From: Panax quinquefolius
Taxonomy: Eukaryota; Streptophyta; Magnoliopsida; Apiales; Araliaceae
NCBI GenBank assembly: GCA_020205615.1
Contig: CM035170.1
Coordinates: 117,685,674 to 117,749,673 of the forward strand
Direction: 5' to 3'
Length of the DNA: 64,000 nt
The translations under genes were made by a program, and so were the position numbers. The notes below the pieces were generated by a model that was not told the DNA's origin, did not search any database, and worked only from the letters and a program-made list of their open reading frames with translations. The first letter of the stretch is position 1, and each line of letters begins with the position of its first letter. Of this stretch, positions 24,672-36,573 are shown in pieces.

Positions 24672-25232
24672 TGTTAGGTTTGTAATATTCATGTGCGCAA
24701 TCAAATTGCAAAATTAAAGCGGAAACGTGTAAAAATCGAGTTTAAAATTTTACAAACCATATATCCCCGGATCACCCTTTATGCACAATTATTAATTAAA
24801 CGTAAAAGATAACGAATAAGAATCATACCTTGAAGATCCGAAGCCTCTGGGGTACAAGTTCACCTCCAATCCTTTTCGCGTTCAACTTGAATCCACCGGG
24901 TTTGGTTCTTTCTTTGATCAACGTTAGCCACCCAAGTGTTTGGCCTCAGAGGTGATCCACCAAGGAAGAATAAGAATTCAAGAAGATGGGTATTTGCTCA
25001 AACCCTAGTTTTTATCTCTACATAATAAAAGAACGTATTTCTCCCAACTATTGGAATTATACGTATCAGAAAAGTCAACAACCACACCACCCATAATAAA
25101 GACTCCTCTTACTTATAGATGTGGGCAACCCACCTTAACAATTAAGGAATTGGGTTTTATTTAATTAATTAAGCTCCCTAATCTTATTAGGGATAATTAA
25201 TTAAACTCCTTTAACTAATTTTCTTCCTAATC
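24672..25232 (-). repeat. Copia copy 2 5' LTR, truncated
   Basis: It begins as the reverse of the LTR end next to the reversed primer site (GCTCTGATGCCAC) and follows the copy 1 LTR until TTCTTCCTAATC near 25232. Gypsy A1 sequence then starts abruptly. Confidence 0.9.
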
Positions 25233-28027
25233 GACCGAAATTTTTTAAATAAAAGGAATTTCCTTTATTTATTATTTTGAAATAGTAAGGGTTGATTTGA
25301 TTAATGTGGATAGTTAAGGGTTAAATCATCAAAATATTTCAAAATAAGCAAGTGGTTATAAAATATTCATTTTTTCGGGAATATCGTTTTTGGTAGTGGA
25401 ATATTGTTGGGAATATTCGTTTGGATGGTGGAATATTAAATGCTTTGTTGGGGAATATTAAATGCAATGACGGTATGACCGTGTGGGCCCATGTGAGCGA
25501 TTGGATGAAAAAGCGACAAAATATAAGTAGTGTGGTTAAAAAATGGCGTAGTTATTCTGAATTAAAGGCATTGGAATACCCGGTGGTTAAAATCTGATGT
25601 CTGGCGTGGTTGCGATGATGGCGCGGTGGGCGTATTGTATTGTTGAATTATTGATCCTTACGTGAAGGAAGGCTACTTTCGATAATTTTCACGGTAATTT
25701 TTCACGATTATTCTTATTGATATTTTATTTTATTGATTTGATAATTCTTTGCGTTGATATTTTATATTATTGTTGTTTGATAATTGTCTTTGCCTGATAT
25801 TTCCCATTATCGGATCGATAATTCATATTATTTGAATAATATTATTAGATAACATTATTGGCGATGTCTAGAAAGTTACATACAGGAGAGGTTTGGTCAC
25901 ACTAATTTGGCGCCCGATGAGGAGAGATCCTTATTGGAAAGCCCCCTCTTTCTGAGGAGCGACTGGTTGTCGTAAATGTGATTACGTAATATTATTTGTG
26001 AATAATTAATTATTGATTCATATGATAAGAAATATTTATTTTATATGAATATAAATGATGGATTTATTTATGTGGTTATTAATGAAGGAATTAATGTTGA
26101 GGTGTTTTATCGGTATTTTATCGGATTGGAGGTATTAAAAAATCAAATCGGGGTTTTGAGATATATTGCGGGGTTATAATTTTTAATCAAATAGTTGGAT
26201 TGTTGTAATTTTTGGGTATGTTATACATACATAAGTTGAGTATATGTCCACAAATTTTGAGCAGATTAAAAAAAATGCGAATGATTTGTTGTGAATTTTA
26301 AGAGGTGTCGGATTAGGAAATTAGGTTTATAATTGATTTTGGTGGAAAATTCTAGAATTGAGTGGGCCCCACTTGTGGTTGGTGAAAAAATGTGCTGAAT
26401 TTTATTTCAAATGTGGTGGGTGGCAATAGTAGCGAGTAAAAAGCCATCGGTGCTTGGTCGAAATGCTGCTTGGTGGGCTAACATTTTCTATAAAAGAAAT
26501 TTAAGTTAGAATTGAAAATCACACGAAACAGTTTTTTCTCTCTTTCTCTCTCTATATTATTGGCGTATTTTGTGAGTATTTAGATACTTTGAGAGTTCTT
26601 TATTCGGTACAAGTTTCATTCGGCATCACTTGAGCCTTTCCTTAGAAATCTTGATTCTTTGAGGTAAGGGATGTTATTTTCTTCTCGAATGATATTAATT
26701 CTTGATATCATTATCTTTGAAATATTGGTTGGTACTTTTTATCAAATTTGGAACTTTTTTCGTATGTCGGGGTTCTATTATGATGAGATTCTTATTCGAG
26801 ATTCTTATTCATGAGTTCTTATTCAGATTCTTATTCACGATTCTTATTCACGAGTCTTATTAAGTGAAGCGTGAAGATGTTTTTTTGTGGAATTTCTATC
26901 TTTTGGTGTCGAGATTCTTATTCGCGTATCGGCCTTTATTCACGTATCTGACCTATTATTCACGAATCTGGCTTATTCATAGAAAAATGAAAATTTTTCT
27001 TTTAAGTCAAAATATCTAATACGGATACTAGCTTTGATTGTATCCGTGTTTTGATCATTCTTGAATTTTACACCCTTATGATTATTTTTGAGGTATTTTT
27101 GGACATGGATAAAACAAAATACGAATCCTTAATCCTTAATCCTTGTCATTTTGTTTCCTTTGGATTCGTTTCTTTAAAAATATTTTTCATCATCCTCGGT
27201 CTTAAATGATGATATTATTGAATCTTTGGCTTTGGTAATGAATGAGATGAATGATCTTTCTGAAGAATATCTTTGGCTTTGAAGTAGTGCAAAGATGAAG
27301 ATGAGCGGTGTTTAAATGAAAGTGATGAATATCTTTGGCTTTGTAGTGCAAAGATGAGCAGTGTTTAAATGAACATTATGGTGATGAATATCTTTGGCCT
27401 TTAGTGCAAAGATGAGCAGTGTTGAGATGAACATGTGGATTGATGAATATCTTTGGCTGTAGTGCAAAGATGAATATTTGATTTGAGATGAATATTGATT
27501 GATGTTATTGGGGATAAAATATTGATGATGAATTTATTAAATTCATAGATTATAGTAGATTTCATTCTCTACGTAACTCTTACATGAATTATTATTTCAT
27601 TGCGAATATTGATGCGAAACTTGTTATCTATTGTATACATCAGTTTTTTTCCTGTTGGAGACTAACGATAATTTGTTGTATATTATCTTAGTCGTAACAT
27701 TCTTTCTTGGGCTAGTTGAGCTCACCCCTTTTCCTTGTTGTTCCATTTTTTTCTTCTCGGGAGGCGAGAATGTAGCGAGTCTTAGTCGGGGTATGGAATG
27801 AAGGTTAGAGAGAGTTGTTTAGTAGTCCTCACCATTATTGTAAAATAATGTATCGATAAATGTGATGAGGATTTATTTGAGTATAAATATTGTATACAGA
27901 AGATAATATTTGTATTTAAACTCATTGATTTTATTGTTGTGATAATAAAGTTGTAGTTGTTTACGTACCATGTATTTGGCGACTCGAGAATGGGTTGGAT
28001 GGAATGGACCTATTTTGGGGGCGTCGC
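25233..28027 (+). repeat. A1 5' LTR
   Basis: It starts GACCGAAATTTTTTAAATAA (expected TGTAA missing) and ends GGGGGCGTCGC. A promoter-like CTATAAAAGA lies at 26488-26497. Downstream are GATTCTTATTCAC repeats (about 26780-26985) and the hairpin array (about 27215-27475), which would lie in transcribed R/U5 sequence. Confidence 0.88.
27215..27475 (+). repeat. Hairpin-unit array in the A1 5' LTR
   Basis: About four units of roughly 60 bp, each with ATCTTTG, a loop containing GGCTTTGTAGTG or GGCTGTAGTG, then CAAAGAT. The 7-bp arms are perfect complements. Linkers contain GTTTAAATGAACAT. Confidence 0.8.
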
Positions 28028-28042
28028 GGTTAATATCGAGCT
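28028..28042 (+). other. A1 primer-binding site (degraded)
   Basis: GGTTAATATCGAGCTT follows the 5' LTR, against an expected TGGTATCAGAGC. GGTA has become AATA and an expected CAG triplet reads as CG. The same CAG-to-CG form is in A2 and B1. Confidence 0.6.
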
Positions 28043-28189
28043 TAGGGATATGATCTCTGGCGGAGATCGGGGAATAGAACTAGGGGAGGCAGCGAGTAAA
28101 TCCTTTGCTAGTGTGTGTCTACTAAGCTTATTTGTTAGTTAAGTCGGTATATAGGGATATTATGATGATTGATTTCCTTAATTAACCCT

Positions 28190-29310
28190 TGTTTTATAAT
28201 GATAATTGAGAATGTCATTTGAGAATATTAATAGTGGTGTAAATGAGGCCAGTGGAGATGCACATACTTGAGCGAGGAGAGCGTGCAGCAGTGGCAATGT
28301 ACCTCCTGTGAATAACACCTTTGGCGAGATGATGAGCGAGGGGATGTTTAGAAGCTTTTTGCGGTTCATGCAAAATCGAGACGAGGAGACTTCGTGTTCA
28401 AAATCTGAGGAGGAGATGATAGCGATTCACGGGTGGTCACGACCAAGCGGTTCAAAGAAGTTGGGACCACGAGTGCAGGGAAAGCGGATCCGATCATGGC
28501 GGAAACATGGGTGAAACAAATTACAAGATATTCGATGTCTTGGGATGCGAAGAACGAAAGTTCCATTTCGCTACTTTTATGTTAAAGTGGCGGCGGCGAT
28601 TCTTGGTGGGAATACGTGAAGCGTACCCATTCATTTGCCTTTCGGCGTATCGTGGGAGAGCGTTTGAAGCAGTTCGATGACAAGTACTTCCACGAAAGTA
28701 TTACGTCGTATGAAGGAAGTGGAGTTTATTAGATGGGCGAGAATAACATGGCGGTGTCGATGCTGGCGAAGTTTGCGGAGTTATCGAGTTTGCACCTCAT
28801 TTGGTGGAGAATGAGAGCATGTATGGCGGATGTTTACGAGAGAGGTTTGAAAACGGCGTCGTCGATATCTCATTTCTCGTAAATTTTTTCTCTCTGACCG
28901 GATGTTGTAAGCGAGGGGCTCGGTTGTTGAGGCGAGATAGCGAAATACGTTCAATGGGGACCATAACGAGGATCGTACCAGAAGATAGCGAGTCATCGAA
29001 TAGCGATAACCGGTGGAGAAAGAAGAATACGGACAAAGGCGGTAAACCACTCTGGTGGTAATCGTGGCCGTGAAAATAGAAGAAGCGAGTTGGGAGGAGA
29101 TTTTAAAAGGAGATTCAAACAGCGACCGTGTGAAGGCGTCGGCGCTTGATGTGTATTGGTTCGAGGAGGAGAAAGACCATCGGTCGTATGTTACAAATCA
29201 CGGGGAAGAGGGACATATCATTAAGCGCCTAGCGTTTAAGGTATGCTATAATTGTGGAAAAGAAGGACATATAAACGAAGTTATGCGATATCGAAACCTA
29301 GTCTAGTGTG
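28190..29310 (+). pseudogene. A1 gag remnant with CCHC knuckle
   Basis: Frame-shifted gag of a Tekay-like element. Readable pieces include AETWVKQITRYSMSWDA-like sequence near 28497-28550 and LVENESMYGGCLRERFENG at 28798-28854. A zinc knuckle CYNCGKEGHIN lies near 29243-29276 and its last Cys is not clear. Gag would form the particle and bind genomic RNA. At least six small indels interrupt it, and the equivalent gag of A2 is broken at several of the same places. Confidence 0.75.
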
Positions 29311-29399
29311 CGTGAATGGTGACTCGAAAGGATGTCGAGAAAAGTCAAAGTCGGCGATTCACGGAAGGCGTTTGTCGTGGCCGGTCAAAATCGAGAGGA

Positions 29400-30080
29400 C
29401 GACGACGAAGTTAGCGGGTTAGTTAATTATAAATTCTTGCGAAGTTTATACCTTACTGAATCTGGGTTCTACCCATTCTTTTATCTCTCTTGCTTGCGCT
29501 CAGCGTTTGAACTTGACTACGGAGAAATTAGACTTTGACTTTATTTATGGAGACTCAGTTAGGAGAAACTTTCATTACATCAGTTGTTTAAAAATCTTGT
29601 TTGATTGAGTTGGCTTTATCACATTACACATTAACCTTATTTTATAGAGATATTTGCTTTTGATGTGATTTTAAGGTTAACTTACTCATCATACCAAAAT
29701 TGATTGCTTTTGTAAGGTTGTTAGTTTTCATATTCTAAGCAACTTTGTTATTGAATTCAGCGATCAAACCATTGTAGTCAAACATTTTCATATCAAAGCC
29801 ATGAAGTCATTCGTTTATTACGGATGTCGAAGTTTTCTTAGTCCGTGTTATGGATTTGAATAAAAAACACGTCGATTTGAATAATATTCTTGTTGTTATT
29901 GATTTTTCTGGCGTATTTCTGAAGAATTTCTTGGCTTACTCCCAAAGCGATATTAAATTTTGTATCGACTTTGAACGGTACAAAACTCATTTCTAAAATC
30001 TCATATCGAATGGCTCTATTGAACTTGAGGAGTTAAAAATTCAACTATAAATTTGGTACACTGAGCCTTTATCTTGTGAC
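29400..30080 (+). pseudogene. A1 protease and early RT remnant
   Basis: SLYLTESGFYPFFYLS-like sequence at 29436-29490 corresponds to the aspartic protease LFDLGSTHSFIS stretch of B1. A degraded linker to RT follows. Similarity stops near 30060-30120, where the RT catalytic region should begin, so an internal deletion starts here. Confidence 0.65.
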
Positions 30081-30234
30081 TTCCTTTGTGGAATTCACTA
30101 AGCGAGACTCTCTGTAGGGGCGTCGTATTAGATGCGATAGTAAAGCGATAGGTGTCATTGTGACGTCTTATCGAGGTTGGGATATGAGTCGCGATTGAAA
30201 CAACCTAAAGTCGATGTCGAAATCGTAGTTTTAG

Positions 30235-30480
30235 AAGCTTAGTTGGTTATTATCGGAGATTCGTTGAAGGATATTCTCGAATCGCTATTAACGCGTCGTG
30301 GTGACTCGTAGAGATACAAAATTGAATGGAAGCGAGGAATGTGGGAAGAGCTTGAAGAACTCGAGAGGAGACTCATTTGACGTACGTGTTACGACCGTGC
30401 CATCTGGAAAAGCGAGCGTGGTAGGCGGCGTGTTGAGTAGAAGATCGTATCAAATCTGAGTACGATATTGTCAAAGACTA
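30235..30480 (+). pseudogene. A1 RT connection and RNase H tail remnant
   Basis: GGTTATTATCGGAGATTCG near 30245 encodes the GYYRRF motif of the RT end. CCATCTGGAAAAGCGAGCG near 30399 is the altered P-G-K-A-N-V-V-A-D-A-L-S motif of RNase H. Most RNase H between the two is gone. Confidence 0.65.
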
Positions 30481-30719
30481 ATTTAAGTATAATATACAAA
30501 TAATAGAGATGGAGATGAAAACTCTAGGTACCCGCGTGATGATATCTGATGCGTGATGATATCTGAGTATAATCGACTTTAATCGATAAAGTTAAAATTT
30601 ATTGAAGCTACTGCGGGTGATGAATTTGAAGAAGGAGGTCGAAGTTGTTATTTAAAAGCGAGAATCGGTGAGGTGAGAAAGCTCGAACCTTGATTTATTA
30701 ATCCATTTGAAATTCTCGA

Positions 30720-31062
30720 TCGAAAGGGCGTGGCTATAGACTCGTTTTACCACCAAGTATGGCGTGTTCATAGCGTTTTTCACGTATCGATGTTACGTAA
30801 ATATGTGGACGACCGAAACACGTCATTGAGTTAGAAGCAGGGACGAGATAGCAGAAGACTTAACGTCTGAGGAGGTACTGTCAAGATTTTGTAGAGGAAA
30901 GAACATGACCTATGTCTGGGGTTATACCATAAGTTAAAGTTTTGTGGAGAAACCATCTTTATTGAGGAAATGACACGGGAGTTGGAAGCGAAAATGAAAG
31001 CGAGGTATCTTTACCTTTTGAAACACACAGTGCGTCGTCGATTTCGAGGGCGAAATTTCATA
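30720..31062 (+). pseudogene. A1 C-terminal chromodomain-like region
   Basis: Sequence matching HVSMLRKYV, then ELEPDEIAEDL-like and WRNHLY, then ELEAKMKARYLYLL, the C-terminal module of Tekay/Del chromoviruses that guides integration to heterochromatin. It is frameshifted. A polypurine tract (AAGGAGGGAGG) follows just before the 3' LTR. Confidence 0.7.
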
Positions 31063-31072
31063 AGGAGGGAGG
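31062..31072 (+). other. A1 polypurine tract
   Basis: AAGGAGGGAGG lies immediately upstream of TTGTAAGACC. The same tract precedes the 3' LTRs of A2 (near 45278), B1 (near 53636) and B2 (near 63925, as AGAGGGGAGG). Confidence 0.85.
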
Positions 31073-31073
31073 T

Positions 31074-33862
31074 TGTAAGACCGAAATTTTTTAAATAAAA
31101 GGAATTTCCTTTATTTATTATTTTGAAATAGTAAGGGTTGATTTGATTAATGTGGATAGTTAAGGGTTAAATCATAAATATTTCAAAATAAGCAAGTGGT
31201 TATAAAATATTCATTTTTGTCGGGGAATATTCGTTTGGTGGTGGAATATTAAATCTTGTCGGGGAATATTCGTTTGTCGGGGAATATTATTGTCGGGGAA
31301 TATTAATATGTAGCGACCATGTGTGTGGCCCATATGTGAGCGATTGGATGAGAGAAAGCACAAAGTTTGGGTGGTTAAAAATAGGCGTAGTTATTCTGAA
31401 TTAAAATTTGTTGGAATACCCGGTGGTTAAAATCTGATGTCTGGCGTGGTTGCTGATGGCTTTGCGGTATTACGGTGTGTATTGTTGAATTATTGATCCT
31501 TACGTAAGAAGGCCTTACTCGATAATTTTCACGGTGAATTCTTATTCGATATTTTATTTTATTGATTGATAATTCTTTGCGTTGATATTTTATATTATTG
31601 TTGTTTGATAATTGTCCTTTGCTGATATTTCCCATTATCGGATCGATAATTCATATTATTTGAATAATATTATTAGATAACATTATTGGCGATGTCTAGA
31701 AAGTTACATCTAAGGAGAGGTTTGGTCACACTAATTGCGGCGCCGATGAGGAGAGATCCTTATTGGAAAGCCCCCCTCTCACAGGAGCGACTGGTTGTCA
31801 TAAATGTGATTACGTAATATTATTTGTGAATAATTAATTATTGATTCATATGATAAGAAATATTTATTTTATATGAATATAAATGATGGATTTATTTATG
31901 TGGTTATTAATGAAGGAATTAATGTTGAGGTGTTTTATCGGTATTTTATCGGATTGGAGGTATTAAAAATCAAATCGGGGTTTTGAGATATATTGCGGGG
32001 TTATAATTTTTAATCAAATAGTTGGATTGTTGTAATTTTTGGGTATGTTATACATACATAAGTTGAGTATATGTCCACAAATTTTGAGCAGATTAAAAAT
32101 GCACGAATGATTTGTTGTGAATTTTAAGAGGTGTCGGATTAGGAAATTAGGTTTATAATTGATTTTGGTGGAAAATTCTAGAATTGAGTGGGCCCCACTT
32201 GTGGTTGGTGTGAAAAAAATGTGCTGAATTTTATTTCAAATGTGGTGGGTGGCAATAGTAGCGAGGTAAAAGCCATCGGTGTGCTTGGTCGAAATCTGCT
32301 TGGTGGCGGGCTAACATTTTCTATAAATAGAATTTAAGTTAGAATTGAAAATCACACGAAACAAAGTTTTCTCTCTTTCTCTCTCTATATTATTGGCGTA
32401 TTTTGTGAGTATTTAGATACTTTGAGAGTTCTTTATTCGATCTACAAGTTTCATTCGACATCACTTGAGCCTTTCCTTAGAAATCTTGATTCTTTGAGGT
32501 AAGGGATGTTATTTTCTTCTCGAATGATATTAATTCTTGATATCATTATCTTTGAAATATTGGTTGGTACTTTTTATCAAATTTTGACTTTTTTTTATGT
32601 CGGGGTTACTATTCATGAGTTCTTATTCTTATTCACGAGTTCTTATTCATGAGTTCTTATTCTTATTCACGAGATTCTTATTCACGAGTCTTATTAAGTG
32701 AAGCGTGAAGATGTTTTTTGTGGAATTTCTATCTTTTGGTGTCGGAGTTTCTTATTCACGTATACGGCCTTTATTCACGTATCTGACCTTTATTCACGAA
32801 TCTGGCCTTTATTCATAGAAAAATGAAAATTTTTCTTTTAAAGTCTAAAATATCTAATACGGATACTAGCTTTGATTGTATCCGTGTTTTGATCATTCTT
32901 GAATTTTACACCACTTATGATTATTTTTGAGGTATTTTTGGACATGGATAAAAAAATCACGAATCCTTAATCCTTAATCCTTGTCATTTTGTTTCCTTTG
33001 GATTCGTTTCTTTAAAAATATTTTCATCATCCTCGGTCTTAAATGATGATATTATTGAATATCTTTGGCTTTGTAGTCTGAAGATGAATGATTCTGAAGA
33101 ATATCTTTGGCTTTGGCTGTTTAAAGATGAATGCTGAAGAAAGATGAATGTTTAAATGAACATAATGGTGATGAATATCTTTGGCTTTAGTGCAAAGATG
33201 AGCAGGTGTTTAAATGAACATAATGAAGTGATGAATATCTTTGGCCTTTAGTGCAAAGATGAGCAGTGTTGAGATGAACATGGTGGATTGATGAATATCT
33301 TTGGGCTGTAGTGCAAAGATGAATATTTGATTTGAGATGAATATTGATTGATGTTCTGAGGGGATAAAATATTGATGATGAATTTATTAAATTCATAGAT
33401 TATAGTAGATTTCATTCTCTACGTAACTCTTACATGAATTATTATTTCCATTGCGAATATTGATGCGAAACTTGTTATACATTGTATTATCAGAGATTTT
33501 TCCTGTTGGAGACTAACGATAATTTGTTGTATATTATCTTAGTCGTAACATTCTTCTTGGGCTAGTTGAGCTCACCCTTTTCCTTGTTGTTCATTTTTCT
33601 TCTCGGGAGGCGAGAATGTAGCGAGTCTTAGTCGGGGGTATGGAATGAAGGTTCTAGAGAGAGTTGTTTAGTAGTCCTCACCATTATTGTAAAATAATGT
33701 ATCGATAAATGTGATGAGGATTTATTTGAGTATAAATATTATACAGAAGATAATATTTGTATTTAAACTCTGATTTTATTGTTGTGATAATAAAGTTGTA
33801 GTTGTTTACGTACCATGTATTTGGCGACTCGAGAATGGGTTGGATGGAATGGACCTATTTTG
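31074..33862 (+). repeat. A1 3' LTR
   Basis: Starts TGTAAGACCGAAATTTTTTA and stops at CCTATTTTG, about 12 bp short of the expected end. CTATAAATAG at 32321-32330 is the promoter candidate. The hairpin array is at about 33050-33335. It is very similar to the 5' LTR, so insertion was fairly recent. Confidence 0.9.
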
Positions 33863-34988
33863 AAATTGGAATCTCGCGACTTTTTATAGGAAATTCAATT
33901 CTCTACAACTTTACTGAGAAGAAAATTTTTCTAAATTCCAAATAAAAATTGATCGAAATCCATAAAGCGAAGCGATTTTCTGTTTATAATCAAATTTCGA
34001 TCGATAATGTGTCCACCAACACACAAAATATGTGTTAAACATTTAATGCCACAAAAATACTCTTCCTCCTCATATACTCATATATTTCACATTCATTATA
34101 AAAATATCACCGTTAATATATTATTAAAATAATATATTTAAATGAATTATTTTATCGAGAAAAAGATAAAATATTAATTTTCAACAATTGTCATTTAAAA
34201 ATTTTCTCCATCTATATCCACATAAAATTAATATTTTCCTCATCATATAAATCAATAATTAATTATTCACAAATAATACTGAGAATCACAAGATCTTGCA
34301 ACGGTAGTAGTTTCAAGGAAGAGGGCTTTCAATAAGGATCTCTCCTTCTTGGTAGCCGCGATTAGGTGACCAAACCTCTCCTTAGATCGAACTTTCTAGA
34401 CATTGCCAATAATGTTATCTAATAATATTATTTAGGATAATATGAATTATTGCTTCGATAATGAAAAAATCTTGTGTAATGACAATTATTGAAACAACAG
34501 TAATATAAAATATCAATGCAAACAATTATTGAATCGATAAAATAAAATCTTGAATAGTAATTATCGTAACAATTATTGAGTAGTGCCTTCTTACGTAAGA
34601 ATCAATAATTGGTGCAATCTGTGTCTTCTTCAACAACGCGCAGCATTAGTGTGTTTTAACCATAGGGTATTCCAACGATGATAATTGAATAACAACTTCT
34701 GTAGATTATTTATAAACAACTTATATTTGTCGTTTTTTTCATCCAATCGCTCAAGTTATGGGGCCCTAAAAATTTGCATTGTAAATGCGAATATTCCCCG
34801 ACAATCAAATATTCCACGACCAAACGAATATTCCCAAACAATAATGAATATTTTATAACCACTTGCTTATTCGAAATATTTGAGTATTTTACCCATAACT
34901 ATCCACATTAATCAAATCAACCCTTACTATTTCAAAATAATAAATAGAGGAAAATAAATTTCATTTATTAATAATTTGGGGTCTTACA
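33863..34988 (-). repeat. Gypsy family A solo LTR, 5' half (minus strand)
   Basis: Reversed LTR sequence ending GGGGTCTTACA, the reverse of TGTAAGACCCC. The target duplication GATGA follows at 34989-34993. It pairs with 18411-19765. Confidence 0.85.
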
Positions 34989-34993
34989 GATGA

Positions 34994-35706
34994 GTTAGTT
35001 GATGTGACGGTTGATGCTTTAGTAAAATCGGGGTTTGAAGAATGGGATGAAGACATTGTACAGGGGATGTTTGAGGTTAGAGATCAAGAGGCAATTTTGG
35101 CTATTCCTTTGCCGAAATATCCAAACGAGGATTCGTGGTTTTGGGCATGGGACTCTAAACGCATGTATTCGGTAAAATCGGGATACAAATCTCAGTGTGT
35201 GTCAAATATGCAGGTTATGGCACCTTCGATTACAGATTGGAGGTTTATATGGACGCTTAAAATACCTCCAAAGGTTCACAACTTTATATGGAGAGCTATG
35301 GACGACTGTTTGCCTGTAAAGGTTAATTTATTGGCGCGCCGAATAATTTCAGAATCAAATTGCTCACTGTGTAACCAGGCGGACGAGACGATAGATTATG
35401 CGCTTATAGGATGCCCTGTTGCTCAATTCGTATGGGCAAAAGGCCAAGTCAATGCATCGCCTGACACAACAGAAAAGTTAATCACATGGTGGAACAGGAG
35501 CAGAATTATGCGGGTGCGGTCGGTAATGGAGAGGTGTGCTTGTCTATTGTGGGGAATTTGGGGAAATCAAAATCATGCAAAGTGGAAAGGACAAGCAAAA
35601 TAGCCGAGTTTCGTCATCAATCAAGCATCACTCTGCCAAACAGAATGGCAGTCTACACATATATCAGCGGCGGTGATAAAAGGGGTGCATCAGGAAAAAT
35701 GGCTGA
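34994..35706 (+). pseudogene. LINE fragment 3: zf-RVT region and C-terminus
   Basis: It joins fragment 2 in frame once the solo LTR and one GATGA are removed (N-D-E-L-V-D-V-T-V-D-A-L). The open frame runs to the stop at 35601-35603. It carries WFWAWDSKRMYSVKSGYK, then WRFIWTLKIPPKVHNFIWRA and CSLCNQADETIDYALIGCP, the C-x2-C...C zinc-binding pattern of the zf-RVT domain, and ends in CACLLWGIWGNQNHAKWKG. About 100 bp of possible 3' UTR follow. No poly(A) tail is visible before the next LTR at 35707, so the LINE 3' end may be missing. Confidence 0.92.
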
Positions 35707-36573
35707 TGTGATGCCCCCAAAATTAGGTATACATCACCCATCTTGGGTCGTCAGATACATGGTACAAAATTCAAATACAACTTACTAATACAACTGTCGT
35801 GTACAATACGACAAAACATAACTGTGAGTTTGAATACAATTATTGTCTACTAAAGATTATACAAATTCAAAAGGAGTCCTCATTACAATTATTAACACAC
35901 TATTTCGCGAGAATAGTGAGGACTACTAATCTTATCCTCCGGATCGTCACTCCGTTCCCGACTAGTCCCTGCTATGTTCTCATTTCTTCAAGAAAACAAA
36001 GTGAAAGAAAGGTGTGAGCTCAACTAGCCCAAGAATAAAATATTATGACTAAGATAATCTTTGAATAAATTATCATTAGTCTCCAACAATGTTAAAGCGA
36101 TAAAATATAATAGACATCAAGTTTAAGCTGCGATTGGAACAAGTAATCCATTAAAAGAGTCAAGTAGAAAATAAAATCTACTATATTTTATGATTAAAAG
36201 GTTTTTCATCCTTTGTTATCATTTGGGACTCGACTTAATAAATAATCCACATCATCGAATCACCCCCGCACTACGACGAGGATATTCTTTAGTATCACGA
36301 CCACAATTATCTATGCCTACTACGCCAAAATGATTAAAAAGGTTTTTCATCATCATTATCATTTGAGACTCAAATTTTAATAAATAATCCACATCATCGA
36401 ATCACCCCGCATTACGACCAATGATATTCTTTAGTATCACGACCACAATTATCTATGCCTTATGGGCGAGAATATTTGTGTATTCATTAATGGTCATGAT
36501 CATGCCAACAAACTTGTCCATCAATGCACTACAGACCAATGAGAACTTTACCACATCATTTTGTAACATTACG
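35707..36573 (-). repeat. Gypsy family B-like LTR, 3' part (minus strand)
   Basis: Starts TGTGATGCCCCCAAAATTAGG, the reverse of the B LTR end with one CpG-to-TpG change. It contains reversed hairpin units (about 36240-36530). It stops at TTGTAACATTACG, where another LTR (plus strand) begins. The rest of this LTR is not seen in the window. Bases 35702-35706 (GCTGA) would be its left target duplication. Confidence 0.8.

Larger units (their letters stand above)
19766..25232 (-). mobile_element. Copia copy 2 (same family as copy 1), minus strand, internally deleted
   Basis: On the minus strand: truncated 5' LTR (25232-24672), primer site, long leader (about 24655-22570), then directly RT C-terminus/RNase H (about 22567-21648), polypurine tract and a complete 3' LTR (21647-19766). 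The internal part is about 3.0 kb against 5.3 kb in copy 1. The join near 22568 removes gag, protease, integrase and the RT core. About 1.3 kb of its 5' LTR was lost where Gypsy A1 abuts at 25233, so its right target duplication cannot be seen. Confidence 0.9.
25233..33862 (+). mobile_element. Gypsy element A1 (Tekay/Del-like chromovirus), internally deleted
   Basis: Two LTRs of about 2.8 kb (25233-28027 and 31074-33862) flank a 3.0-kb internal part. That part keeps gag, a CCHC knuckle, the protease start, an RNase H piece and the C-terminal chromodomain-like region, but lacks the RT catalytic core and the integrase. The first about 5 bp of the 5' LTR and the last about 12 bp of the 3' LTR are absent. 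It sits between truncated Copia copy 2 and the second half of the minus-strand solo LTR, with about 350 bp of that LTR lost. No target duplication is seen. Confidence 0.88.

Noticed and set aside
27215..27475. Regularly spaced repeats resembling a CRISPR array
   Set aside because: The units are LTR sub-repeats in a plant retrotransposon, the spacers are not unique, and no cas genes are present.
28781..29061. Overlapping open frames on both strands of about 80-90 residues
   Set aside because: Antisense and off-frame readings of the A1 gag remnant; only the plus-strand gag frame matches the other Gypsy copies.
18411..34988. A single large transposon with GATGA duplications
   Set aside because: The ends belong to one minus-strand LTR; the interior is a separate Copia copy and a plus-strand Gypsy element, so this is a broken solo LTR and not one element.
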